This document shows, piece after piece, positions 1-7,262 of a stretch of 64,000 nt of DNA. The translations under genes were made by a program, and so were the position numbers. The stretch covers positions 1-64,000 of the forward strand of contig JAGWWS010000010.1 of NCBI GenBank assembly GCA_018970255.1, written 5' to 3'. The notes beneath the pieces are model-generated. The model made no database searches. It was not told the origin of the DNA and was given only the letters and a program-made list of their open reading frames with translations. This DNA comes from Verrucomicrobiota bacterium. GTDB taxonomy: Bacteria > Verrucomicrobiota > Verrucomicrobiia > Chthoniobacterales > Terrimicrobiaceae. The stretch's first letter is position 1. Every line of letters starts with the position of its first letter.

Positions 1-168
1 AATGTCTGGGAATGGTGCTGGGACATGGACCAGAGCGGCTCCGCCCACCGCATCCGCGGCGGAAGTTGGAACCACCACTCGAGCAACGGCACCGTCCGCT
101 ACCGCATCAGCCGCAGCCCGGAGACCCGCTACGGCGTCATTGGGTTCCGCCTCGCGCGGAACATCTGA
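1..168 (+). CDS. C-terminal fragment of an FGE/SUMF1-family protein
   Basis: The reading frame is open from the first base and ends at TGA 166-168, so the start lies outside the window. The 55 visible residues run from an NVWEWC motif through RIRGGSW to GFRLARN. This is the standard C-terminal signature of the formylglycine-generating-enzyme (FGE-sulfatase) fold. The same signature closes the next gene, only 5 nt downstream, so the two are tandem relatives and probably co-transcribed. Members of the family range from true sulfatase-activating oxidases to binding proteins without catalysis. The fragment is too short to decide between these. Confidence 0.85.
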   Translation, partial: NVWEWCWDMDQSGSAHRIRGGSWNHHSSNGTVRYRISRSPETRYGVIGFRLARNI

Positions 169-173
169 GTTTT

Positions 174-1070
174 ATGGAAGCAACGAATTTCAGGCTCAAG
201 TCGGCCCTCGAAGCCACGCGGCTCGACCGGCTCGTCCAGCGTTTCGCCGACGAGGGGGTCGGCGACGACATCCTCGACCAACTCGGCGAGGCCGACCTCG
301 AAAAGCTCGGCGTCACCCGCATGGGCGACCGCAAAAGGCTCATCTCGATTTTCAGGAAAATTTTCTACAACGGCGTCACCGGCACGGCCATGGTCGAGGT
401 CAAGGGCGGCATCCTTCCAGGGGCTTCGGAATTGAAGGGCACCACAGTGAAAACCTTCCTCATCGGGAAATACCCGGTTTTGCAGGAAGACTGGGAGTGG
501 GTCCGCGTGTGGGGGATTTGCAATGGCTACGACCTCGGCGCCGGGCAGGCGAGCGGCTCCTTCGCGCCGGTCACGCATGTGAATTGGTATGACGCCGTGA
601 AATGGTGCAACGCCAAAAGCGAGCACGATGGAATCGAGCCGCCATACACCTGCGAGGGCGGAACCTACCGGAAGGGGGAGTTCGGCCCCAGCGGTTCGAA
701 ACTGATCCAGCGGAATCCCGACTCGACCGGATACCGCCTGCCGCTGGAAGCGGAATGGGAATGGGCCGCGATCGGCGGCCTTCTGCACGAGCACGGATTG
801 CCGCCCCAAGTCGCCACCACGGGCAACGGAAACCCCCAGGCCGGCTGGCGTGCCCACAGGGAACCGATCTTCAACGAACTGGGCATCTACAACATGACCT
901 CCAATGTCTGGGAATGGTGTTGGGACCATGACGATGTGCAAACCGCCCACCGGATCCGCAGCGGGGCATTGACGGATTACGGGGAAAAAGGCCTCTCGCC
1001 GCTCCACATCAGCCACAGCCCGGACAGCCGCCTCAGCGTCCTCGGCTTCCGCCTCGCCCGCAACGCTTAG
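174..1070 (+). CDS. SAM-domain / FGE-sulfatase-domain fusion protein
   Basis: The product has 298 residues. Residues 8-62 look like a sterile alpha motif, with the helical pattern DDILDQLGEADLEKLGV followed by a basic helix. Residues 75-298 are an FGE/SUMF1-type domain with NVWEWC near residue 244 and GFRLARN at the end. SAM domains usually mediate self-association, so an oligomerising FGE-fold protein is a reasonable inference; the substrate or ligand is not visible. ATG 174 was chosen because it begins the SAM domain and follows the previous stop by 5 nt. The frame stays open upstream, but that part reads over the previous gene. No signal peptide is seen, so the protein is probably cytoplasmic. 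Confidence 0.8.
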   Translation: MEATNFRLKSALEATRLDRLVQRFADEGVGDDILDQLGEADLEKLGVTRMGDRKRLISIFRKIFYNGVTGTAMVEVKGGILPGASELKGTTVKTFLIGKYPVLQEDWEWVRVWGICNGYDLGAGQASGSFAPVTHVNWYDAVKWCNAKSEHDGIEPPYTCEGGTYRKGEFGPSGSKLIQRNPDSTGYRLPLEAEWEWAAIGGLLHEHGLPPQVATTGNGNPQAGWRAHREPIFNELGIYNMTSNVWEWCWDHDDVQTAHRIRSGALTDYGEKGLSPLHISHSPDSRLSVLGFRLARNA

Positions 1071-1124
1071 GGTTTTTCCGGAAAGGCAGTGGCGGTCTAG
1101 GACCCACCTCCCGGAAAAGTTGCC

Positions 1125-1150
1125 ATTTTGGCTATTTTGGCTATTTTGGA
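1125..1150. repeat. Three tandem 9-bp repeats just upstream of the antitoxin gene
   Basis: The unit ATTTTGGCT occurs at 1125-1133 and 1134-1142, and a third copy, ATTTTGGA, at 1143-1150. The first copy also completes a small palindrome, GCCATTTTGGC (1123-1132). The block ends 3 nt before ATG 1154. Phd-family antitoxins typically autoregulate by binding repeats in their own promoter, so an operator role is possible. That role is inferred from position only. Confidence 0.4.
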
Positions 1151-1153
1151 CAC

Positions 1154-1537
1154 ATGGGCACTTCCTACCAAAACATCCCCCAAACCGCAGCGCCGCGCCT
1201 CGCCGAAATGCCGACGATCTCGGCCACGGAGTTGAAAAACGCCACCGCCGATGTTTTCGAGAAGGTCGCAGCGAACCGCGCCGTCGCCATCACGCGACAC
1301 GACAAACCGCGCGCCGTCCTCCTCTCCATCGCGCAATACGAGGCGCTCGCGGGGACCGGGAACCCCGAGTGGCTGGAAAAACTCCACGAAGAATACCGCG
1401 GCATGCTCGACCGGATGCAGGGGCCGGAACAACGCGCCGCGGCCGAGCGGGCTTTCAACGCCACCCCCGACGAGCTTGGCGAGGCCGCCGTGTGGTGGGC
1501 TGCGCAGCAAAAAAAGGAAGCCAGCCGTGCCCGATAA
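1154..1537 (+). CDS. Phd/YefM-family antitoxin
   Basis: The 127-residue product has the Phd/YefM N-terminal core (ISATELKNATADVFEKV, then VAITRHDKPRAVLLSI), the DNA-binding and dimerisation part of type II antitoxins. It continues into a long charged C-terminal half, residues 70-127, of the sort that wraps the cognate toxin. The start is uncertain. ATG 1154 gives an 18-residue lead before the core, while ATG 1208 would start right at MPTISATEL, which is more usual. Neither has a clear ribosome-binding site. The stop codon lies inside the downstream toxin gene, which starts at GTG 1527, so the two are translationally coupled. Confidence 0.82.
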   Translation: MGTSYQNIPQTAAPRLAEMPTISATELKNATADVFEKVAANRAVAITRHDKPRAVLLSIAQYEALAGTGNPEWLEKLHEEYRGMLDRMQGPEQRAAAERAFNATPDELGEAAVWWAAQQKKEASRAR

Positions 1538-2174
1538 GCCGCTTCTTCATGTCCTCGCCGGCGTGAACGGGGCCGGCAAATCCAGCATCGGGCAGGCGGA
1601 ATTCCACAGCGAAGGCTCGCCGGTCTTCAACCCCGATACCGTCGCCCAACAAATCCGCGGCCTGCACCCCGACATTCCCCTGGCGATGGCCAACGCCCAT
1701 GCTTGGCAAATCGGGAAATCGCTCCTCGAACAAGCCATCGCGCAAGGCCGCGACTACCGCTTCGAGACCACGCTCGGCGGCCGCACCATCGCGGAATTGC
1801 TCGCGCAGGCCGCCCGCTCCGGCCACCGGCTGCATGTGTGGTTCTGCGGCTTGGCCAGTGCCGAACTCCATATCCGCCGCGTCCGGAGCCGCGTGGCCCA
1901 CGGCGGCCACGGCATCCCCGAGGAAAAAATCCGCGAACGCTGGAACCGCAGCCGCGAAAACCTCGTCCGCCTCCTGCCCTGCATCGAACACCTGCGCGTT
2001 TACGACAACTCCACGGAATCCGACCCCGCCGAGGGGCTCCGCCCCAAGCCGGTCCTCCTCCTCGAAATGCAGCGCGGAAAAATCACGGCCCCCGCAGACC
2101 TCTCCGGCGCCCCCGATTGGGCGCAACCCATCATCGCCGCCGCCATCCACCTCCACACCGCAGGGAATTCCTGA
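1527..2174 (+). CDS. Zeta-toxin-like P-loop kinase (putative toxin)
   Basis: The 215-residue product begins with a beta strand and Walker A, GVNGAGKSS (residues 12-20). It continues with FNPDTVAQQIR, FETTLGG and a C-terminal helical region rich in arginine. This order matches the zeta-toxin/COG4185 group of small P-loop ATPases; characterised zeta toxins phosphorylate UDP-N-acetylglucosamine. The start GTG 1527 is supported by an AAGGAAG ribosome site 6 nt upstream and by the absence of an in-frame ATG before Walker A. It overlaps the antitoxin stop by 11 nt. The pairing with a Phd-type antitoxin instead of epsilon is unusual. Toxic activity is inferred from family and context. Confidence 0.78.
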   Translation: MPDKPLLHVLAGVNGAGKSSIGQAEFHSEGSPVFNPDTVAQQIRGLHPDIPLAMANAHAWQIGKSLLEQAIAQGRDYRFETTLGGRTIAELLAQAARSGHRLHVWFCGLASAELHIRRVRSRVAHGGHGIPEEKIRERWNRSRENLVRLLPCIEHLRVYDNSTESDPAEGLRPKPVLLLEMQRGKITAPADLSGAPDWAQPIIAAAIHLHTAGNS

Positions 2175-2193
2175 ACGCGGTCCCCGTCCCGCT

Positions 2194-3684
2194 TCAGCTC
2201 CGGAGGATTTCGGCGAGCAAATCGGCGAGCGGAACGATCGCAAACCGCGTCGAGGTGTCCGAAATGGCGTAGGGCAGGACGAGGTTCGGCCCGTGGACGA
2301 GCGCCCCGCAGCTGTAGAGGACATTCGGCACATAGCCCTCGCGCTCGTCGGGCTGCGGCCGGAGGAGCGGCTCCCGCAGGCGCCCGAGGACTTTCGAGGG
2401 GTCGTTCCGGTCGAGCAGGAGCGCGCCAATGCAATATTTGCGGATGGGGCCGACGCCGTGCGTGAGGACCAGCCAGCCGGCATCGGTCTCGATCGGGGAC
2501 CCGCAATTTCCGATCTGCACGAACTGCCAGGGCTGCGCGGGGCGCACAATGATGCGGGTGTCATACCAAAAATGCATGTGCTCGGAGAACATGAGGTGGA
2601 TGTTCTCGCCGTCCTGGCGGCCGAGCATCGCGAAGCGCCCGTTGATCCTGCGGGGAAATAGGGCGAAGCCCTTGTTGCGGACGGCGGGCCCGTTGAGTGT
2701 GGAAGTGGCGAATTCGTTGAAATCGCGCGTGTGGACGAGCTGGGGCAGGACGAAGTTGCCGTCGTAGGCCGTGTAGGTGGCGTAGTAGCTGGCGGTGCCG
2801 TCGTCCTCGGAAAACCGGACGAAGCGCGCGTCCTCGATGCCGTTGCTCTCGCTGGGCGCATAGGGAAAAAGGATTTTCTCGGAGATCCCGAGTTCCGGCG
2901 CGAAGCGGACGGTGTAGTTCGCCTGCGCAAGGAGAAGGGCCCTCTCCCCGGCACGGCGGACGCCCGCCTCCTCGGCGCTTGCGCGCAGGCGCATCACGGA
3001 GTCCGAGAGTTCGGCCAGCGTGAACTCCTCGCCGAGCGAACGGAGGCAGCCGGCCGCATCGTTGTGGTCCACGCCGAGTTCCTCGAGCTTCCGGCGGAAG
3101 AGGCGTTTTTCGTAAACGGCGGCGGGTTGCGGCCGCGGTTGGTGGACGAAGCGCGAAACCTCGTCGAGCTGGAGGTCCCCGTTTTCCGTCACCACGCCGG
3201 AGCGGAAGGTGATGGAGGAAACATGCCCCTCGCCCGTGGCCCGCAGGCTCAGGATGAAACGCAGTTCCCCGGGCGCGAGGCCGGACTGGTCGGGCGCCGG
3301 GACGATGCTGGGGTTGAAGAGCGCGCTGGACTCGAACGAATACTCGTTCGTGAAAAACGCGCCGAGCAGCAGGCGGCGGGACTCGCCCAGCTCGATGTCG
3401 CTCGGGAGGAGGCAGCGGATTTGCGAATACCGTTCCTCGAAAATGTCGTGGATGCGCTGGTGGCGCTCGTGGAACTCGGCAAAGACATCGGCCAGTTTTT
3501 TTTCGACGCCCGCATCGTCCATTTGCATGAGCCGGGAAAAAATGCTGACCACGCGCGGGTTCGGTTCGTCGCATTTCACCGGCCGCACAATCAGCGAAGG
3601 CACAAAGGCCCGCATGAGCACGCGGCGGGGGTCGGGTTTCAGCGTGAGCGGGATGCGGCGGATTTTCGATTCGAGCGTGGTCAT
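2194..3684 (-). CDS. GH130-family beta-mannoside phosphorylase/hydrolase-like protein
   Basis: The 496-residue product resembles GH130 five-bladed beta-propeller enzymes, which phosphorolyse or hydrolyse beta-1,2- or beta-1,4-mannosides. Visible hallmarks are ESNGIEDARFVRF, a YYATYTAYDG segment, KGFALFPRRINGRFAML and GPIRKYCIGALLLD. An N-terminal extension of roughly 200 residues precedes the propeller core, as in the longer GH130 members. The ATG at 3684 overlaps the stop of the upstream glycosyltransferase by 4 nt (ATGA), so the two are coupled. No signal peptide is present, which suggests cytoplasmic action on a glycan built by its partner. The exact linkage cannot be read from the sequence. 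Confidence 0.78.
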   Translation of the reverse strand: MTTLESKIRRIPLTLKPDPRRVLMRAFVPSLIVRPVKCDEPNPRVVSIFSRLMQMDDAGVEKKLADVFAEFHERHQRIHDIFEERYSQIRCLLPSDIELGESRRLLLGAFFTNEYSFESSALFNPSIVPAPDQSGLAPGELRFILSLRATGEGHVSSITFRSGVVTENGDLQLDEVSRFVHQPRPQPAAVYEKRLFRRKLEELGVDHNDAAGCLRSLGEEFTLAELSDSVMRLRASAEEAGVRRAGERALLLAQANYTVRFAPELGISEKILFPYAPSESNGIEDARFVRFSEDDGTASYYATYTAYDGNFVLPQLVHTRDFNEFATSTLNGPAVRNKGFALFPRRINGRFAMLGRQDGENIHLMFSEHMHFWYDTRIIVRPAQPWQFVQIGNCGSPIETDAGWLVLTHGVGPIRKYCIGALLLDRNDPSKVLGRLREPLLRPQPDEREGYVPNVLYSCGALVHGPNLVLPYAISDTSTRFAIVPLADLLAEILRS

Positions 3685-5948
3685 GGCTGGTTGGGCGTGA
3701 GGGCGGCGAGTTCCCGCATGCGGACGAGCGAGGAAAGGTAGGCGAGCGTGGATTCGGCGCCCTGATTGCGGTTCACGCGGTTGTCGTGCAGGCCGTCGTG
3801 GCAACCGCCGGTGGCGGCATCGGCGATCGGTAGCCCGAGGTCGTTCGCCCCCGTGAACCACCCGAAAGCCCGCTCCGCCTCGGAGCGCCAATGCGGGTCG
3901 CCCGTGGCGTGGAAGGCTTCGATGCAGGCTTCGACGGCGGCCGCGGCCTCGAGCGGTTGCTGGTCGAAAACCGCCGGCTTGTGCCCCCTGCGCCAGAAAC
4001 CCTCGGAACCAACCGGGCGGAAACACCCATTCAGCCCGGTTTGGTTTTCCATGAGCCAGCGCAGGGAGGCGACGCCCGCATCGAGCATCCCGGCTTCGCC
4101 TGTCCAACGGCCCGCAAGGATGAGCGCCTGCGGGAGCCGCGGGTTGTCGTAGGCGACGATGTCCTCCGGCCACGGCCAGCCGGGAGCCGTGTTTTGGGCG
4201 AAAAGTTCAAAGAGCCGCCCGGCCAGCTCGCGCCGGATGCGTGCGGCCAGCAGGTCGCCATGGAGCGAACGGAAATAATCCTGGAGCCCGAGCAGGGCGA
4301 ATGCCCACGCGCGCGGCGAGGTGAAGGCGGTCGTGGAGGGCAGCGACCTTTCGAACAACTCCGCCGCCCAGGCGCGAAGCCCCTCCTGCCGCGTCCGGCC
4401 GACCGCCGCCCCGAGGGCCCAAACCGCACGCCCATGGCTGTCCTCGGACCCCAACTCCTCGGTCCACTCGCGCCCGAAGGACAAAAAATTCCGGAACCTC
4501 CCGGAGTTCCTCACAAAGGCGTTTTGCAAAAACGCGGCGGCGGCCGTTTGGATGGATTGGATGGAAGGCGGGATCGGCGCCTCCTGCTCGAGCAGGACCG
4601 TCAGCAAAAGCGCGCGGGCGTTGTCGTCCGAGCAATAACCGTGTTCGAGCCAGGGGACGGTGAAGATGGCGTGTTGGTAAACCCCTGTGGAATCGGAGAT
4701 GCGCCGCAAGTGGTCGAGGCGCAGCGGCGGCAGCGAGGGTTTCGGCCCAAACCCGTTTGCCCTGCCCGCAACCGGCCGCCCGTTTTTTTTGAACTCCGCC
4801 CGCGCCTCTTCGAAGACGGCATCGTAGGCCTCGGCCACGCGGTTCCAGACCATCCCGCGGCCCGCAAGGTAGGCTTGCTTGCGGATGGCGTGGCGGCGCG
4901 GCTCCTCGTCGAGCAAGAGGTTCACCGCATCGGCGATGGCCGCGGCGTCCCGGAACGGCACCAATTGCCCGAGGCCGCCGGCGAGCAGTTCGCGGGCGTG
5001 CCAATAGGGCGTGGAAACCACCGCCTTCCCCGCGCCAAAGCAGTAGGAGAGCGTGCCGGAGGTGATTTGCGCCTCGTTCAGGTAGGGCGTGAGGTAGATG
5101 TCCGCCGCGCCGATAAATTCGCAGAGTTCGGCATTGTCCACATACCGGTTCACGAAACGGACATGGTCCTGCACTCCGAGTTCACGGGCCAGGGACTGCA
5201 AATAGCGCCTATGGGCCTCGCCCTCGCGGCGGAGGAGGTTCGGGTGCGTGGCGCCGAGCACGATGTAAACGACATCCGGGTGGTGCGCGGCGATTTCCGG
5301 GATGGCGCGGATCCCGTATTCAATCCCCTTCCCCGGCGAGAGAAGGCCGAAAGTCAGAAGCATCGGCCGGCCCGCGATGCCGAAACGATCCTTGTGGAAA
5401 TTCGGGTCCATGAAGGGCGTGTCGGGGATGCCATGGGGGATCACCGAAATTTTCCCAGGCGCCACGCCATGGATGTCGCGCAGCATTTCCGCCCCGTGCC
5501 CGGTCATCACCACGAGCTTGCTGGATTTTTCCACGATGCCGGCAAAAGCGGCGCTCTGCTCGGGCGTTGGGTCGGCGAGGACCGTGTGGAGCGTTGTCAC
5601 CGTCGGCATCCGCGCGCGCCCGAGGAGTTCGGTCACATGCGCGCCCGCGGGACCCCCGAAAATCCCGAACTCGTGTTGCACGCAGAGCACATCGGTGTGC
5701 GAGAGGTTCAGGAAATCGGCCGCGCGCAGGTAGGCCTCGCGGTCGTCCTCGGGGATTTCAAAGCGCACCTCGCCGGGATACTCGCGGTTCGCCTCGGCCT
5801 CGGTGACGGCGATGACCGGGCAATCCCAATCCGGTCGCCTCGCCGCCACGGCGTCGCGGAGGTCGCGGGTGAATGTGGCGATCCCGCATTGCCTCGGCGG
5901 GTAGTCCCCGAGGATCGCAATCTTTCCGGCAGCGGCGCTTTTCTCCAT
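3681..5948 (-). CDS. GT4 glycosyltransferase with C-terminal alpha/alpha-barrel-like domain
   Basis: The product has about 755 residues. Residues 8-400 form a GT-B fold glycosyltransferase of the GT4 type: IAILGDYPPRQCGIATFTRD, then SVIPHGIPD, TFGLLSPGKGIEYGIRAIPEI and an acceptor/donor region SGTLSYCFGAGKAVVSTPYW. Residues 430-755 are a separate, mostly helical domain containing HGYCSDDNARALLL, YDNPRLPQALI, FDQQPLEA and NRNQGAEST. These resemble alpha/alpha-barrel glycosidase or epimerase cores. I chose ATG 5948 (MEKSAAAG); ATG 5981 and 6026 are in frame upstream, and none has a convincing ribosome site. Its stop overlaps the GH130 start. Together they look like a synthesis/turnover pair for a mannose-containing glycan, which is an inference. 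Confidence 0.78.
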   Translation of the reverse strand: MEKSAAAGKIAILGDYPPRQCGIATFTRDLRDAVAARRPDWDCPVIAVTEAEANREYPGEVRFEIPEDDREAYLRAADFLNLSHTDVLCVQHEFGIFGGPAGAHVTELLGRARMPTVTTLHTVLADPTPEQSAAFAGIVEKSSKLVVMTGHGAEMLRDIHGVAPGKISVIPHGIPDTPFMDPNFHKDRFGIAGRPMLLTFGLLSPGKGIEYGIRAIPEIAAHHPDVVYIVLGATHPNLLRREGEAHRRYLQSLARELGVQDHVRFVNRYVDNAELCEFIGAADIYLTPYLNEAQITSGTLSYCFGAGKAVVSTPYWHARELLAGGLGQLVPFRDAAAIADAVNLLLDEEPRRHAIRKQAYLAGRGMVWNRVAEAYDAVFEEARAEFKKNGRPVAGRANGFGPKPSLPPLRLDHLRRISDSTGVYQHAIFTVPWLEHGYCSDDNARALLLTVLLEQEAPIPPSIQSIQTAAAAFLQNAFVRNSGRFRNFLSFGREWTEELGSEDSHGRAVWALGAAVGRTRQEGLRAWAAELFERSLPSTTAFTSPRAWAFALLGLQDYFRSLHGDLLAARIRRELAGRLFELFAQNTAPGWPWPEDIVAYDNPRLPQALILAGRWTGEAGMLDAGVASLRWLMENQTGLNGCFRPVGSEGFWRRGHKPAVFDQQPLEAAAAVEACIEAFHATGDPHWRSEAERAFGWFTGANDLGLPIADAATGGCHDGLHDNRVNRNQGAESTLAYLSSLVRMRELAALTPNQP

Positions 5949-6052
5949 GTGGGGCGGCAAACTAAATACCGCGTTCGGCATCCGGAATGGGGTGAGTAAC
6001 CCGGTCTCAAAAAGTGCTTGGAGCAATATGCACCTTGGTTTAACTCCAAACT

Positions 6053-6343
6053 GTGCGCCTCAATAAACACACCCTCATTGTTCAGGTGCTCCCGAATGCA
6101 CCGAGCAATGCCTTGCTGGGTTGGTCCGGAGAGAAGCTCAAGGTGCGCATCCAGGCCCCGCTCGAGGACCGTTTGATGAATCCGCGCTTGGAGCGCTTCC
6201 TTGCGGCGTATCTGGAAATTCCTGTTCCTCAGGTCGAGGTCGTGGATGGTTTCGGCAAGCGCACGAGGACCGTGGAGATTTCGGGACTGAGCGCGGAACG
6301 CATCGCGCGCCGATTGGACAAACCCGATTTGGTCGCGAGTTAA
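6053..6343 (+). CDS. YggU/UPF0235 (DUF167) family protein
   Basis: The 96-residue product starts at GTG 6053. It matches the small YggU/DUF167 fold: VQVLPNAPSN, LKVRIQAPLEDRLMNPRLERFL and VEVVDGFGKRTRTVEI. The usual GKAN turn is altered here to EDRLMN. Function of the family is not established. It is transcribed divergently from the glycosyltransferase gene (104 nt apart) and converges on the EcsC gene, whose stop overlaps this stop by 4 nt (6340-6343). No partner gene such as yggT is adjacent. Confidence 0.75.
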   Translation: MRLNKHTLIVQVLPNAPSNALLGWSGEKLKVRIQAPLEDRLMNPRLERFLAAYLEIPVPQVEVVDGFGKRTRTVEISGLSAERIARRLDKPDLVAS

Positions 6344-7188
6344 TTTTCCGCCGGAAGAACCGGCGGCGTTTCGGGGCCGATGTCGTGATGGAGGATTCCG
6401 TTGGCCCGGAGCCAGCGTTCTTGAAAAGTCCGCCGGGCCGTGTGGCAAACATCGTGCAGATACCAGGCGTTCACCGTGGCGCCGATGCCCGCGCCAAGGA
6501 ACGGGACGGCTTGCGCGAGCTTGCGCCGGGCGAAATTCATGCCGAGCTGTTCGGCCAGCGCCTTTGCGGTGAGCATCACGGCTTGCTGGGAGAAGGCGGA
6601 CTCGTTCGCCTCGGCGGCCATGCGCTCGAAGGCTTCCTTTGCAAATCGGGCGTTGAGGTTTTTCAGGTAGGCGAGCGCCGCGACCTTTTCCTTCATGTTG
6701 TTCGCGCCGCTGGCGGAGAGGATCGCAACGGCGAGTTGGCGGTCGCCCTCGCTTTTCAATTCGAACCCGTAGCAAAGCCCGGTGGTGTGGATGCCCCGCA
6801 TCGCCAGCGCAACCACCGCGGGAATGTCCACTGGAAGCCCGTGGATCCCTGCGGCGCCGGTCACCGCGCCCTCGGCGGCCGCGAGCCCCATCGCCCAATG
6901 GCGCTCGTTGGCGGCCAACCGGTCGCACTCCTCGAGCGTGGAGCGGAGGAGTTCGGAATAATGCGAAACCCCGGCGTGTTTTTTGATGGATTGGTAGCGG
7001 GAGAGCGTTTGCCCGGCGGCATTGCCGAGGTCGAGCGCCGCCAGGATCGCACCCTCGGGGACCACGCGGGCGACCAACCCCGTGGCCGGCGCGAGCACGC
7101 CATCGGCCACGCGGCTCAGGATGTCCGGCGGATGGTTCATCCAGAGTTCGATCTCGGAAATTTGCTGGGATTCGTAGTCGGTGGGCAT
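6340..7188 (-). CDS. EcsC-family protein
   Basis: The 282-residue product begins at ATG 7188 (MPTDYESQQISEIELWMN). It carries the pattern of the EcsC family: an acidic amphipathic start, glycine/alanine-rich hydrophobic helices (VALAMRGIHTTGLCYGFEL, VPFLGAGIGATVNAWYL) and the end ARRTFQERWL. The molecular role of EcsC domains is unknown; they often associate with membranes. It follows rpsT and the HExxH membrane gene on the same strand, with 74 nt from the latter, so it may be the last gene of that transcript. Confidence 0.75.
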   Translation of the reverse strand: MPTDYESQQISEIELWMNHPPDILSRVADGVLAPATGLVARVVPEGAILAALDLGNAAGQTLSRYQSIKKHAGVSHYSELLRSTLEECDRLAANERHWAMGLAAAEGAVTGAAGIHGLPVDIPAVVALAMRGIHTTGLCYGFELKSEGDRQLAVAILSASGANNMKEKVAALAYLKNLNARFAKEAFERMAAEANESAFSQQAVMLTAKALAEQLGMNFARRKLAQAVPFLGAGIGATVNAWYLHDVCHTARRTFQERWLRANGILHHDIGPETPPVLPAEN

Positions 7189-7262
7189 GGGCGGGAGGGA
7201 TGGACCTCCATCGTCTCGCCCAGAACGCGGGCGGGGTTCAAACAAAAACGGGGCGGGCGGGT

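Noticed and set aside
3891-5999. A 702-codon open frame antisense to the glycosyltransferase
   Set aside because: It is low-complexity and rich in Arg, Gly and Pro, as expected when a G+C-rich gene is read on its other strand; the GT4 frame has clear motifs.
6018-6049. TTGGAG ... CTCCAA inverted repeat in the divergent gap before the YggU gene
   Set aside because: Six-base arms with a 20-nt loop are expected by chance; no further support.
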